Of a stretch of 26,157 nucleotides of DNA, positions 13,377 through 22,135 are shown piece after piece (position 1 is the stretch's first letter; every line of letters starts with the position of its first letter). The stretch is from NCBI GenBank assembly GCA_017541365.1, contig JAFXZF010000002.1, positions 1 to 26,157 of the forward strand. The letters run 5' to 3'. The stretch comes from Prevotella sp. (lineage in GTDB: Bacteria; Bacteroidota; Bacteroidia; Bacteroidales; Bacteroidaceae). Below the pieces are notes generated by a model that searched no databases, was not told the DNA's origin, and saw nothing but the letters and a program-made list of their open reading frames with translations. A program made the translations under genes and the position numbers.

Positions 13377-16058
13377 TCAGAACTCCTGACCCAGGATGAA
13401 GTGGAAGTTGCTACCACCCTTCTTTCCGAACACGTTATCAAAGCCGTATGCCCAGTCAAGTCCCATCAGTCCCACCATAGGCAAGTATATACGCAGGCCG
13501 AGACCTGCAGAACGTTTCATGTCGAATGGATTGAAGTCTGTAGCATCCGCCCAAGCGTTTCCTGCCTCCACAAAGCCCATTCCGAAGATTGTGGTATTGC
13601 CCAACAGGAACGGATAGCGCAACTCTACCGAGAATCTATCATAGGCATATCCCTCATATCCTGATGGCGTGAGCGAACCATTCTCGTAACCACGCAGTCC
13701 GATGGTTTCCTCTGCGTAACTTGAAGAATATCCTGACATGCCATCACCACCCATGTAGTATGTTTCAAAAGGTGATTTGTTGTACTTATTGTAGTGACCC
13801 AGTATGCCAAACTCCGCACGCGTCATGAGTACCAGACACTTCTGTCCGTTAGTCAGCGAGGTGAAAGTACGTGACTTGAACTTCCATTTATGGTATTCTA
13901 TCCATCGATACTTCTCCTGCTGTTGCTCAGAATAGTCTGAGGCGTATGGATTGGTAGCAAGATTCTTGTAATCTTTATTGAAGAATGATGACCATGGTGG
14001 TGTCAACGTAAGGCTGAGGGTAAACTCCGAACCTCTGCGTGGGAATATCTGGTTATCAGTAGAATTGCGTGCCAGAGCGATGCTCAGGTTTACGTTATTA
14101 CAGTTGCCATTCTTCACGATGAAGTAGTTCCAGTTGCGCAGCATGTAGCGAGTGTAAGCCAATGTGAGCGACAGCTGGAAATAATCATCTGGCCAGCGCA
14201 GACGCTTACCCCATCCTATTGATGCACCGAGCATCTGTACATACTTGTCAGGGTCATAGTAGTTCTCGTAGCTGGAGAAGTTGCTGCCATATCCGTAATA
14301 GTACTGATAGTAGCTATTCTGCCAGTTGGTGTTATAGTAGTTGGAGTTTACGTCGGTCTGCTTAGAGTAGAACACTCCCACGCTGAACTGTATAGGTCGC
14401 TTACCTCCAAACCATGCTGTAGAATATGATGCGTTATACGCCTGGTAGTATGTACCGTTGGTCTGTGCGCTGAGTGACAGTGTCTCACCATCTCCCACAG
14501 GCATGATACCTCTGCGCTCTCCTTTTTTGCGGAACAGGTTTGCCATAGAGAAGTTGTTGAGTTTCAGACCTATCTTTCCTATGACACCCGTCTGTCCCCA
14601 TCCCAGTGAGAACTCCACCTGGTCATTTGACTTCTGTTCAAGGTCCCAGTTGATGTCAACCGTTCCATCCTCATAGTTTGGCTTCACGTCGGGGTTTACC
14701 TTCTCTTGGTCAAAGTGTCCCATTGATGCAATCTCTCGTGCCGAACGCATCAGGGCATCTTTAGAGAAGAGGTCTCCAGGCTTGGTACGCAGTTCGCGGC
14801 GTACCACTTTCTCATACAGTTTTGTATTACCGGTGATACGCACATGTGATATGTGTGCCTGCGGACCTTCCTGTATGCGCATCTCAAGATCTATAGAGTC
14901 ACCCACCACGTTGACCTCAACAGGTTGCAGGTCATAGAATAGGTAACCCGTATTCCAGTATGCATTGCCCACAGCGTCCTCGTCTTCGCGCAGTCTCTTG
15001 TTAAGCAGTTTTTGGTTATACACATCTCCTTTCTTCATTCCAAGTATGGTAGAGAGGTAGTCTGTTGTATATACCGTATTACCTACCCACGTGATGTTGC
15101 GTATGTAGTATTTCTGTCCCTCATAGAGTTTGAAGTAGATGTCAACATGCTTGTCATCATATTTCACCACGCTATCCTTCAGTATGACAGCATCTCTATA
15201 TCCCAGTTCGTTGTATTTCTCTATAAGGTTTTGTTTGTCCTCACTGAAACGTTCCGGTGTAAACTTCTTACCCTTCAGAAAACTGTTGAACTTGTTCACC
15301 TCATGAAGTTTCTTCAGTGCTCCTCCTCCAAACAATCCGCCTTTTATCTTTTTGTCTGTCAGCGCCTTGTTGCCCTCGAAGTACATGCGGTGAACCTTTG
15401 TCTTTTCTTTTTTATCAACATCGATGTCGAGTATCACATGATTCTTCTCTGTCACGTCATCACGTTGTGTGATATTTATCTCGGCATTGCTGAATCCCTT
15501 GTCCTCAAAATATTTCTGTGCGATGGTCTTGGCACGCGCCAGCATATTTGGTGTGACCTGCGAACCCTTCAGCAGTCCCAGTTTCTGCTCCAGGTCTTCA
15601 CGCTCTGACTTTTTCTTCAGTCCCGTGTAGTTTATCTGACTGACGCGTGGACGCGTCTTAAGGTATATGTGCAGGTATATGCTATCACCGACAATAGAAT
15701 CTGCTGCTATCTTTACATCAGAAAATAGTCCATGCCTCCAATATTTCTTCACGGCTTCCGTTATCTCGTTGCCAGGCACAGATATTTCCTGTCCTACGCT
15801 GAGTCCCGAGATGCTTGTCAGCATATAGCTCTCATATCCCTCCACTCCACTCACGTTGAGTGCTCCTATCTTCATCATGCGCACAGACGATGCGTATGAT
15901 ATCTCGGGGTTGAGTATTTTTTCTTGGGCATGAAGCTGCTGAAAGGTCATTGCTGACATACATAAGAGAAGTGCAGCCACACAGAGTTTTCTGAGCGATG
16001 CACTCACGGTCAACAATAACTTTTCCGATGCGTTACATGTTTTATTGTTTTCTGTCAT
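13377..16058 (-). CDS. bamA: BamA, outer-membrane protein assembly factor
   Basis: The 893-aa protein is the outer-membrane insertase. An N-terminal hydrophobic stretch about 22-44 ends QQLHAQ and serves as the signal peptide. POTRA repeats fill about 55-480; the first opens MKIGALNVSGVEGY, and others contain VHRMYFEGNKALTDKKI, IRNITWVGNTVYTTDYL and ISHVRITGNTKLYEKVV. The 16-strand barrel follows. The conserved loop-6 motif appears as GLRGYENGSL (787-796), and the C-terminal beta-signal is FHFILGQEF with terminal Phe. It starts one base after the uppS stop (TAG-G-ATG) and is followed by three Skp genes, the standard coupling of chaperone and insertase. The N-terminal 20 residues before the hydrophobic core are long for a signal peptide; Met34 is an alternative start but lacks a good n-region. 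Confidence 0.95.
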   Translation of the reverse strand: MTENNKTCNASEKLLLTVSASLRKLCVAALLLCMSAMTFQQLHAQEKILNPEISYASSVRMMKIGALNVSGVEGYESYMLTSISGLSVGQEISVPGNEITEAVKKYWRHGLFSDVKIAADSIVGDSIYLHIYLKTRPRVSQINYTGLKKKSEREDLEQKLGLLKGSQVTPNMLARAKTIAQKYFEDKGFSNAEINITQRDDVTEKNHVILDIDVDKKEKTKVHRMYFEGNKALTDKKIKGGLFGGGALKKLHEVNKFNSFLKGKKFTPERFSEDKQNLIEKYNELGYRDAVILKDSVVKYDDKHVDIYFKLYEGQKYYIRNITWVGNTVYTTDYLSTILGMKKGDVYNQKLLNKRLREDEDAVGNAYWNTGYLFYDLQPVEVNVVGDSIDLEMRIQEGPQAHISHVRITGNTKLYEKVVRRELRTKPGDLFSKDALMRSAREIASMGHFDQEKVNPDVKPNYEDGTVDINWDLEQKSNDQVEFSLGWGQTGVIGKIGLKLNNFSMANLFRKKGERRGIMPVGDGETLSLSAQTNGTYYQAYNASYSTAWFGGKRPIQFSVGVFYSKQTDVNSNYYNTNWQNSYYQYYYGYGSNFSSYENYYDPDKYVQMLGASIGWGKRLRWPDDYFQLSLTLAYTRYMLRNWNYFIVKNGNCNNVNLSIALARNSTDNQIFPRRGSEFTLSLTLTPPWSSFFNKDYKNLATNPYASDYSEQQQEKYRWIEYHKWKFKSRTFTSLTNGQKCLVLMTRAEFGILGHYNKYNKSPFETYYMGGDGMSGYSSSYAEETIGLRGYENGSLTPSGYEGYAYDRFSVELRYPFLLGNTTIFGMGFVEAGNAWADATDFNPFDMKRSAGLGLRIYLPMVGLMGLDWAYGFDNVFGKKGGSNFHFILGQEF

Positions 16059-16059
16059 C

Positions 16060-16791
16060 CTATTTCTTTTCTTCTTCTATCTGTGCACCAGTCTTGCCAA
16101 AGCGGCGCTGCTTTGTCTGGTAGTACTCTACGGCCTTAAGCAGTTCGTCATTATTGAAGTCAGGCCAATATACTGGTGTGAAATATAGTTCGGAATATGC
16201 TATCTGCCACAACAGGTAGTTACTTATGCGTAGTTCACCACCCGTACGTATCAATAGGTCGGGGTCTGGCTGGAAACTTGAGTCGAGATGTTTACTGATT
16301 GTCTGTTCGGTTATGTCTGCTGGCAACAGAGCTCCTTGCTTCACCTCTTCGGCTATCTTTTTCACTGCATCGGTTATCTCCCATCGTGATGAATAGCTTA
16401 TGGCGAGTGTCACGGTCATCACGTCGTAGTGTGCCGTATGCTGTTCCATCCACTCCAGTTTTTCGCGTACTGCTTCAGGCAGACGAGAACGGTCTCCTGT
16501 GACACGCATACGCACATGGTTCTTGTCAAAAAGTTCTTCCGTCAGATGTGTCAGCACGAGTCCCATCAGTGCCGTCACCTCATCATTGGGGCGATTCCAA
16601 TTTTCTGTAGAGAAGGCATACAGCGTGAGATACTTCACTCCAAGACGGCAACAGTCTGCCGTGACGCGCTGAAGTGCTGCTACGCCCTCTATATGTCCTG
16701 AAGTACGTACCTGTCCGCGCTCCTGCGCCCATCGTCCGTTGCCATCCATTATGATGGCTATATGCTGTGGTATGTTGTTATTATCAATCAT
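16060..16791 (-). CDS. uppS: Undecaprenyl diphosphate synthase (isoprenyl transferase)
   Basis: The 243-aa cytosolic cis-prenyltransferase condenses isopentenyl diphosphate onto farnesyl diphosphate to make the C55 carrier for cell-wall and glycan export. It has the diphosphate-binding P-loop IIMDGNGRWAQERG (13-26, Asp16), the LTLYAFSTENWNRP segment and the C-terminal RTGGELRISNYLLWQIAYSELYF signature. The start codon overlaps the stop of the upstream barrel gene as ATGA, and bamA follows after one base, so all three are tightly coupled. Length and motifs are normal. Confidence 0.96.
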   Translation of the reverse strand: MIDNNNIPQHIAIIMDGNGRWAQERGQVRTSGHIEGVAALQRVTADCCRLGVKYLTLYAFSTENWNRPNDEVTALMGLVLTHLTEELFDKNHVRMRVTGDRSRLPEAVREKLEWMEQHTAHYDVMTVTLAISYSSRWEITDAVKKIAEEVKQGALLPADITEQTISKHLDSSFQPDPDLLIRTGGELRISNYLLWQIAYSELYFTPVYWPDFNNDELLKAVEYYQTKQRRFGKTGAQIEEEKK

Positions 16792-17537
16792 CTATCTTTG
16801 TGACAAGTTGAACACTTTGGTGAAAGGCTGTATGTTAGTCCCAGTGTCAGAACAGTGTATGAGTCGGCATTCTTTAGTAGTCCAGAACTCTTTATACGAT
16901 ATGGGTCAGCCAGTCCGTCGAGGTTGTCGGAAAAGGAGATGTGTATATGCCAGTCCAGTGACAGGTTTGTACGGGCGCCTATCTTGTACTTCACTCCCAC
17001 ACCGATAGGTATGTTGCCTGTGATGACTGACTTTGACGCACTATGCTGTGGCACGTATTCACCACCCTCTGTACTTCCCTGCGAATAGTCGTATGTTCCC
17101 TCCTTACAGTGGGCGTATGTCATACCAAGGCCAAGTGATATGAATGGTGTGATACGCTTTGCTCCGCGGTAGTCACGTCCTGTACCATATGGCCAGAAGT
17201 TGTACTCGTATGCCACAGAGAGGTCTGCCAGAGTGTTGCTGAAAGAAAATTCTTTGACGTCCGGAAACCTTGTGTCGGCCTTGCCCACCTCTCCCTTTAG
17301 TTTCGAAACCATAGCACCTATCCTTACGGCAGAGCGTGGATTGATGATAGCTCTGAATAGCACAGAGCCTCCTGGTTGCATATCGCTGAACAATCCACTC
17401 GACAGGTCACCCTGGTAGGATGTCATATTAGCACCGACACCCAGTTCCATGCGATATTCTACGTCATCCTGCGCTCTCACTGCCACAGCAATAAGCAGCA
17501 GCATAATGACAATCGTTATGTGGCGTTCTGTCTTCAA
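16788..17537 (-). CDS. DUF6089-like outer-membrane beta-barrel protein
   Basis: The 249-aa protein has an N-terminal signal peptide (cleavage near VRA-QDD). It then shows alternating aromatic/polar strands and turns typical of a small outer-membrane barrel, opening RMELGVGANMTSYQGDLSSG and ending VLTLGLTYSLSPKC with a short Cys-x-x-Cys tail (CSTC). A barrel of this kind commonly precedes uppS-bamA in Bacteroidota; its function is not known. The start is TTG at 17537: a stop lies two codons upstream, and the only other candidate, ATG 17504, would leave no charged n-region (KTERH). The TTG lies in a TTCAAT-rich repeat-like leader. It overlaps uppS by 4 bp. Confidence 0.8.
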   Translation of the reverse strand: MKTERHITIVIMLLLIAVAVRAQDDVEYRMELGVGANMTSYQGDLSSGLFSDMQPGGSVLFRAIINPRSAVRIGAMVSKLKGEVGKADTRFPDVKEFSFSNTLADLSVAYEYNFWPYGTGRDYRGAKRITPFISLGLGMTYAHCKEGTYDYSQGSTEGGEYVPQHSASKSVITGNIPIGVGVKYKIGARTNLSLDWHIHISFSDNLDGLADPYRIKSSGLLKNADSYTVLTLGLTYSLSPKCSTCHKDR

Positions 17538-17554
17538 TTTTCAATCTTCATTTT

Positions 17555-19018
17555 TCAATTCTTGATCTTCCACTCCGTGGAGTCCCATGTAGCATTATTC
17601 AGTTTGCAGCGATACACCTTGCCTCCGTCAGCGCTGATGATATAGAAAAATCCTTCCTCATCTGCAACGATAAGTGCAGTCTTGCTGCTGTCAAGTGTCT
17701 TGTCAGGCATACGCAGTCCCTTGATCTTATGCCATGACGTACCGCCGTCCTCTGAGCAGAATATCTCCTTGTAGGGCTGCGTCGTCAGTGGTGTATCGGT
17801 ATTGATACCCTCACCGCCGATGGCAAGTATCCATCCATTATAGTACCCTGTTGCTGAGAGGTCGGTCATCGCTGGCAGTGCCAGGCTCTTAGTCTTCGCC
17901 TCTGTTGCATCATTGTATATCCATGATTCATCAGCAGCGGTGTTTACGTTTTTGTTCCATACCACGGCACATGTGTCCGCTCCGGAGTATGAAGTCTTAT
18001 TACCTACGATAGTGATGCGCGTCACGTCGCTGTTCACCTTCTGCACTGCCGTAGCATAGCTGATATCCTTTGCTGGCAATAGGTTGTCACTGTCATAGAC
18101 TGCATCCTTAGTCCATGTGGCGAGGTTGTTGGTGTGAGCCACCATCATCTTGCCATCACTGTTGACTGCATACACCTCATCCTTGCAGTTTCCTGCCAGT
18201 GCGCTGAGGGCATATCCCGTCACGTCAGCTGTCTGCAGTGGTGCCGCACTGCCATGGTAAAGGGTGTTGCCATCGAGTATGTAGATATTGTCTTCATCGT
18301 CTGACGCTATAGTGGCTCCACTGCCATACGTGCCTGCCACCGTCGTCCATGCCGTGCCATGAGCGGTACCGAGATACAAAGTGCTCGATGTGCCATTGCC
18401 AACAAGCACATACAGTCCCTTCGAAGTCGCTGTACCTCTCAGACTCTTAGCATCGGCAAAGATGCTCTGCGGCGTCAGGGTGACATACTGGAAAGAGTCA
18501 GCATACTCCTTGTGACTGACTATCTGCACCTTGTAGTCGCGGGTGTAACTGCCCGTCGATGACCACACACGGAAGCGCAGAGGTTTTATCTCACCCTCGT
18601 CGTTGACAAACTTTATGGAGTCGCTGGAGGAGTATGCCGTCCATTTAGCATTATCGTCAGCGTCCCAATCACGGTAAGTTATGGTGTTGGAATTTTTTGA
18701 TGTCACGCTGGTGAGCATCTTCATATACGAACCAGCGGGCAGCGAATCAGTGTTGTATATCTCTCTTGTGAGATGGTCGATATACACTGGCGTTTTGCTG
18801 CCTGTATAGCTGTAGGTGTAGAAACTGTCCACATCCTCATAGCCGGCTGCTTTTTTCTTGCCTATGTATCGATTTACCTTCACCGTTCCGAGTGTGAACG
18901 AGGTGATGGCTGTATCTTCGTATGCTGTAGATGATGTAGCCTCATCGCTGTTCATACATGATGACACGAGGCTTATCACTGATATCAGGATAGCACTGAG
19001 GCTAAGGGGTCTTATCAT
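17555..19018 (-). CDS. DUF6242-like lipoprotein with C-terminal propeller repeats
   Basis: The 487-aa protein has a lipoprotein signal peptide with the lipobox LVSSC (Cys21). A beta-rich N-terminal domain follows (about 36-170, ITSFTLGTVKVNRYIG...). The rest is a Trp/Gly/Asp-rich region with sialidase/BNR-like Asp-box turns, for example CSEDGGTSWHKIKGL. This fits the DUF6242 architecture, a cell-surface or periplasmic lipoprotein of unknown role found in Bacteroidales. It is the first gene of the operon to murI, has its own -7 box, and ends 17 bp before the barrel gene. Function not assignable; the family call is from recall of the pattern. Confidence 0.7.
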   Translation of the reverse strand: MIRPLSLSAILISVISLVSSCMNSDEATSSTAYEDTAITSFTLGTVKVNRYIGKKKAAGYEDVDSFYTYSYTGSKTPVYIDHLTREIYNTDSLPAGSYMKMLTSVTSKNSNTITYRDWDADDNAKWTAYSSSDSIKFVNDEGEIKPLRFRVWSSTGSYTRDYKVQIVSHKEYADSFQYVTLTPQSIFADAKSLRGTATSKGLYVLVGNGTSSTLYLGTAHGTAWTTVAGTYGSGATIASDDEDNIYILDGNTLYHGSAAPLQTADVTGYALSALAGNCKDEVYAVNSDGKMMVAHTNNLATWTKDAVYDSDNLLPAKDISYATAVQKVNSDVTRITIVGNKTSYSGADTCAVVWNKNVNTAADESWIYNDATEAKTKSLALPAMTDLSATGYYNGWILAIGGEGINTDTPLTTQPYKEIFCSEDGGTSWHKIKGLRMPDKTLDSSKTALIVADEEGFFYIISADGGKVYRCKLNNATWDSTEWKIKN

Positions 19019-19051
19019 AAGGGTTACAATTATTCAACGTAAAATCAGCCA

Positions 19052-19059
19052 CAAAGGTA
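19052..19059 (-). promoter_or_regulatory. Bacteroidota -7 box of the envelope operon
   Basis: The minus strand reads TACCTTTG (19059-19052), 33 bp before the lipoprotein ATG, matching TAnnTTTG. No exact TTTG at -33. It is the only convincing promoter for the eight-gene run down to murI. Confidence 0.55.
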
Positions 19060-19157
19060 CAAATAAAAGTTGAATATTAACGCCACCAGTATGTTTTATT
19101 AGGATATTTATCGACTAAAAGGGTGTTTTTTAAGGTATCTTTGCACTTTTTATTACA

Positions 19158-19190
19158 TAAAAAGCCCCTGCAAGCCGTACTTGCAGGGGC
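19158..19190 (-). terminator. Intrinsic terminator of the gluconate dehydrogenase gene
   Basis: On the minus strand a perfect 11-bp stem (GCCCCTGCAAG/CTTGCAGGGGC, 19164-19190, 5-nt loop) is followed by TTTTTA. It lies 53 bp after the SDR stop codon. Confidence 0.88.
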
Positions 19191-19213
19191 AGAAAATAAT
19201 TCTTCTTCGAATA

Positions 19214-19240
19214 ACTCGTCAACTTGTCAACTCGTCAACT
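19214..19240. repeat. Octamer repeat, 3.4 copies, in a 3' UTR
   Basis: ACTCGTCA, ACTTGTCA, ACTCGTCA and partial ACT lie between the SDR stop (19244) and its terminator. Same unit as 556-606, but here at a gene end and not in a leader. Confidence 0.85.
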
Positions 19241-19243
19241 TCA

Positions 19244-20053
19244 TTATGATGGCTGCTTGCCGATGTAAGCAAGGATACCACCGTCAACGTAGAGTATGTG
19301 ACCGTTAACAGCATCAGAAGCCTTTGAAGCAAGGAAAACTGCAGGACCACCGAGCTCAGATGGGTCGAGCCAACGTCCAGCAGGAGTCTTAGCGCAGATG
19401 AATGAATCGAATGGATGACGGCTGCCGTCTGGCTGACGCTCACGCAGTGGTGCTGTCTGAGGAGTAGCAATGTAGCCAGGGCCTATGCCGTTACACTGGA
19501 TGTTGTACTCACCATACTCTGAACAGATGTTTCGTGTGAGCATCTTCAGACCACCCTTTGCAGCAGCGTAAGCACTAACTGTCTCACGACCGAGCTCTGA
19601 CATCATAGAGCAGATGTTGATAATCTTACCTTCCTTACGCTCCATCATCTCTGGGATAACAGCAGCTGCGCAGATGTAAGGAGCAACCAAGTCAACATCG
19701 ATGACAGCCTGGAACTCTGAGCGCTTCATCTCATGCATAGGGATACGCTTGATGATACCAGCATTGTTTACAAGGATATCAATCTGACCAACCTCCTCGT
19801 GGATCTTCTTAACGAGCTCAGCCACAGCCACTTCGTCGCATACGTTGCATACGTAACCCTTTACGTTCTCGATGCCTGCCTCCTTATAGTTAGCAAGACC
19901 CTTCTCAAGGGCAGCCTCGTTGATATCATTGAAGATGATGTTCTTCACGCCTGCAGCGACAAAAGCCTTGGCGATGTTGAAACCGATACCATAAGAAGCA
20001 CCTGTAATCCAAGCGTTCTTTCCCTCAAGGGAGAAATTCTGTAAATTTGCCAT
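19244..20053 (-). CDS. SDR-family gluconate 5-dehydrogenase-like oxidoreductase
   Basis: The 269-aa classical short-chain dehydrogenase has the cofactor motif TGASYGIG (17-24), NNAG (96-99), catalytic Ser149 in ICSMMSELGR, and Tyr162/Lys166 in SAYAAAKGG. The long C-terminal substrate loop IATPQTAPLRERQPDG and the NICSMMSELGRE segment match Bacteroidota proteins annotated as gluconate 5-dehydrogenase, which interconvert gluconate and 5-ketogluconate. KduD-like activity on 2-keto-3-deoxygluconate is a close alternative. It is a single-gene transcription unit with its own -7 box (20120-20128) and terminator. No uronate or gluconate pathway partners are adjacent, so the substrate is not supported by context. 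Confidence 0.8.
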   Translation of the reverse strand: MANLQNFSLEGKNAWITGASYGIGFNIAKAFVAAGVKNIIFNDINEAALEKGLANYKEAGIENVKGYVCNVCDEVAVAELVKKIHEEVGQIDILVNNAGIIKRIPMHEMKRSEFQAVIDVDLVAPYICAAAVIPEMMERKEGKIINICSMMSELGRETVSAYAAAKGGLKMLTRNICSEYGEYNIQCNGIGPGYIATPQTAPLRERQPDGSRHPFDSFICAKTPAGRWLDPSELGGPAVFLASKASDAVNGHILYVDGGILAYIGKQPS

Positions 20054-20119
20054 AGTAGTGTTTTTTAAGTAATTGTTATAATACTGTTTTGTTAGAGTAT
20101 TCCGTTATTAGCTTGTTCT

Positions 20120-20128
20120 GCAAAGATA
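20120..20128 (-). promoter_or_regulatory. Bacteroidota -7 box of the SDR gene
   Basis: The minus strand reads TATCTTTGC, a full -7 match, giving a leader of about 60 nt. No TTTG at the expected -33 distance. Confidence 0.6.
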
Positions 20129-20198
20129 CGAATAAATTCGCTACACCGTATCAGTTATGGCAAGGAATTAAGAATTTTTAGCAAAACTGTGAACTGTA

Positions 20199-20247
<49 letters not shown>

Positions 20248-20270
20248 CACCAAAAACAGTAAAAAGATTG

Positions 20271-21035
20271 ATGCGATACTTCATTCACCTTGCCTACGAC
20301 GGTACTCGGTACCACGGATGGCAGATACAGCCCAATGGCATCAGCGTGGAGGGTGAGATAGAGCGATGCCTCACCATTCTGCTCGGCGAGCCTATCAACA
20401 TCGTGGGCGCTGGCAGGACCGATGCCGGGGTACACGCCCGCCACATGGTGGCACATTTCGACAGACTCACCCCCGCCCCATCTCTGCCAGAGAGGGAAGG
20501 CCAACTACCAACTGTCGACTGTCAACTCACCTATCGCCTCAACCGTATGCTGCCGCCCGACATCTGCGTCTATAAGATAGAGCAGGTGGCAGATGATATG
20601 CATGCACGCTTCTCTGCCACCGCACGTACATACCACTATTACCTCACCACTCAGCGCGACCCTTTCAACCGTCAATATACTTGGCAATGCCACTACGACC
20701 TCGACTTTGCATTGATGAACGAGGCTGCCGCCATACTCATGGAGTACAGCGACTTTGCTGCTTTCTGCAAAAGTCACACTGACGTGAAGACAACTCTGTG
20801 CACCGTAACGGAAGCAAAATGGATACAGACAGCAGAACACCAGTGGCACTTCCGCATCACTGCCAACCGTTTCCTGCGCAATATGGTGCGTGCCGTGGTA
20901 GGCACACTCGTGGAGGTAGGGCGACATCGCATGACGCTCGCACAGTTTCGTGAAGTGATTGAAGGCAAACAACGCACACAGGCAGGAGAATCGATGCCAG
21001 CACATGCACTGTTCCTGGAGAAGATTGAATATTAG
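20271..21035 (+). CDS. truA: tRNA pseudouridine(38-40) synthase TruA
   Basis: The 254-aa enzyme isomerises uridines 38-40 in the tRNA anticodon arm. It opens RYFIHLAYDGTRYHGWQIQPNG and has the catalytic motif GAGRTDAGVHA (47-57, Asp51). ARFSATARTYHYYLTTQRDPFNRQY and FRITANRFLRNMVRAVVGTLVEVG follow. I chose the ATG at 20271; an upstream in-frame TTG at 20244 lies within the -7 box and would add nine residues. Residues about 67-88 (TPAPSLPEREGQLPTVDCQL) have no counterpart that I recall in orthologs, which are about 12 residues shorter here. The DNA is a palindrome followed by ACTGTC-type repeats. xerD follows 34 bp downstream on the same strand. Confidence 0.95.
   Translation: MRYFIHLAYDGTRYHGWQIQPNGISVEGEIERCLTILLGEPINIVGAGRTDAGVHARHMVAHFDRLTPAPSLPEREGQLPTVDCQLTYRLNRMLPPDICVYKIEQVADDMHARFSATARTYHYYLTTQRDPFNRQYTWQCHYDLDFALMNEAAAILMEYSDFAAFCKSHTDVKTTLCTVTEAKWIQTAEHQWHFRITANRFLRNMVRAVVGTLVEVGRHRMTLAQFREVIEGKQRTQAGESMPAHALFLEKIEY
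20469..20534. repeat. Repeat-derived in-frame insertion in truA
   Basis: A C-rich stretch is followed by TCTCT-GCC-AGAGA (20481-20493, perfect 5-bp stem) and GGGAAGG, then ACTGTCG-ACTGTCA-ACT (about 20509-20525), which resembles the octamer/heptamer repeats found between genes. The whole is in frame within a surface loop between AHFD and LNRMLPPD. Confidence 0.55.
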
Positions 21036-21069
21036 GTTATATTTCACATTTCACGGTTTTCAATCTTCA

Positions 21070-21999
21070 ATGACCAAAAAAAACTCCATACAAGCTTTCC
21101 GACGCTACCTAAGGCTACAGCGTGGACTTTCAGTTAATACACTGGAAGCCTACATGCATGACGTAGGCAAGTTGGTGGAATGGGCAACTCCCTCCCAACC
21201 TTCCCGAGAAGGAGAAGAACGCAAGCCTATAGAAGAATTAAAATTGGCAGACCTGCAGGAGTTTTCCGCCTCCCTGCACGACGTAGGCATCTCCCTGTCG
21301 TCACATGCCAGGATACTCTGCGGTATCAGGGCATACTACAAGTTTCTGGAGTTGGATGGGTGGATAGAGCAAGACCCTGCCGAACTGCTCGAGGCACCCG
21401 TACAAGAGAAACACCTGCCAGAGGTACTCTCCACCGCAGAGGTGGATATGCTGGAGGCAAGCATCGACCTGAGCAAATGGGAGGGACACCGCAACAGGGC
21501 GATAATAGAGGTGCTCTTCTCGTGCGGGCTTCGTGTGTCGGAATTGGTTAACCTCACTTTCTCGCAAGTTTATGAGGAGGAGGGATTTCTCAGAGTATAT
21601 GGCAAAGGCTCCAAGGAGCGACTGGTACCCATATCACAGCGAGCAATCAAGGAACTGCATCTATGGTATGACGACCGCTGTCATATGAAAATAAAAAACG
21701 GCGAGGAAGACTATGTCTTTCTCAACCGCAGAGGCGCACACCTTACCCGCACTATGATACTCATCATGATAAAGCAGCAAGCAGCTATGGCAGGCATAAA
21801 GAAAACCATCTCACCCCACACCCTGCGCCACTCCTTTGCCACCGCCCTACTCGAAGGCGGAGCCTCGCTCCGCGCCATACAGGCTATGTTAGGCCATGAG
21901 CGCATCGGCACTACAGAGATTTACACCCACATCGACATGTCAACACTCCGCCAGGAGATAGAACAACACCACCCACGAAATATAATGGGGAGGAAGTAG
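21070..21999 (+). CDS. xerD: Site-specific tyrosine recombinase XerD/XerC family
   Basis: The 309-aa protein has an N-terminal SAM-like core-binding domain (about 6-96) and a C-terminal catalytic domain with Arg155 (SCGLRVSEL), Lys near 178-182 (VYGKGSKERLVPIS), His250-x-x-Arg253 (SPHTLRHSFATALLEGG), His276 (LGHERIGTTEIYTHI) and nucleophile Tyr285. It resolves chromosome dimers at dif before division. The ATG at 21070 fits the family N-terminus (IQAFRRYLRLQRGLSVNTLEAY). Residues about 39-56 (ATPSQPSREGEERKPIE) look longer than in orthologs and are encoded by a CCTTC-CCGA-GAAGG palindrome region. It lies 34 bp after truA and ends in a strong terminator. It is normal housekeeping Xer, not a mobile-element integrase, judged by its closeness to Bacteroidota XerD and neighbours. 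XerC is possible. Confidence 0.9.
   Translation: MTKKNSIQAFRRYLRLQRGLSVNTLEAYMHDVGKLVEWATPSQPSREGEERKPIEELKLADLQEFSASLHDVGISLSSHARILCGIRAYYKFLELDGWIEQDPAELLEAPVQEKHLPEVLSTAEVDMLEASIDLSKWEGHRNRAIIEVLFSCGLRVSELVNLTFSQVYEEEGFLRVYGKGSKERLVPISQRAIKELHLWYDDRCHMKIKNGEEDYVFLNRRGAHLTRTMILIMIKQQAAMAGIKKTISPHTLRHSFATALLEGGASLRAIQAMLGHERIGTTEIYTHIDMSTLRQEIEQHHPRNIMGRK
21190..21217. repeat. Palindromic repeat relic in frame within xerD
   Basis: CCTTC-CCGA-GAAGG (21199-21212) preceded by CCTCCCAA. The arrangement CCxAACCTyCCC...GGAG parallels the murI element read on its coding strand (CCTAACCTCCCCC...GGGGGAG). Confidence 0.5.
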
Positions 22000-22046
22000 A
22001 AAGGCATCCGCGCACTCATCGTGCATGGATGCCTTTGTTGTTTTTT
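22000..22046 (+). terminator. Intrinsic terminator of truA-xerD
   Basis: AAAGGCATCC (22000-22009) pairs perfectly with GGATGCCTTT (22027-22036), with an inner GCAC/GTGC helix in the loop. GTTGTTTTTT follows. It begins directly after the xerD stop. Confidence 0.9.
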
Positions 22047-22135
22047 ATCAGATAATTTGCTTTACTTCACAACATCCATATCCATAGAATAAGGCTGTTG
22101 GTCAGACACTGGGTGCAAGGATTGGGGGAAATTAC

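Noticed and set aside
15012..15608. 198-codon plus-strand frame opposite bamA
   Set aside because: Antisense to POTRA-coding sequence, no recognisable motif and no promoter.
19136..19144. TATCTTTGC on the plus strand, a perfect -7 match
   Set aside because: No -33 box, and downstream lies only the SDR terminator and the antisense SDR gene; probably chance, though an antisense RNA is not excluded.
21070..21999. Tyrosine recombinase as a mobile-element integrase
   Set aside because: It matches housekeeping XerD in length and motifs, is coupled to truA, and no attachment sites or cargo genes were seen.
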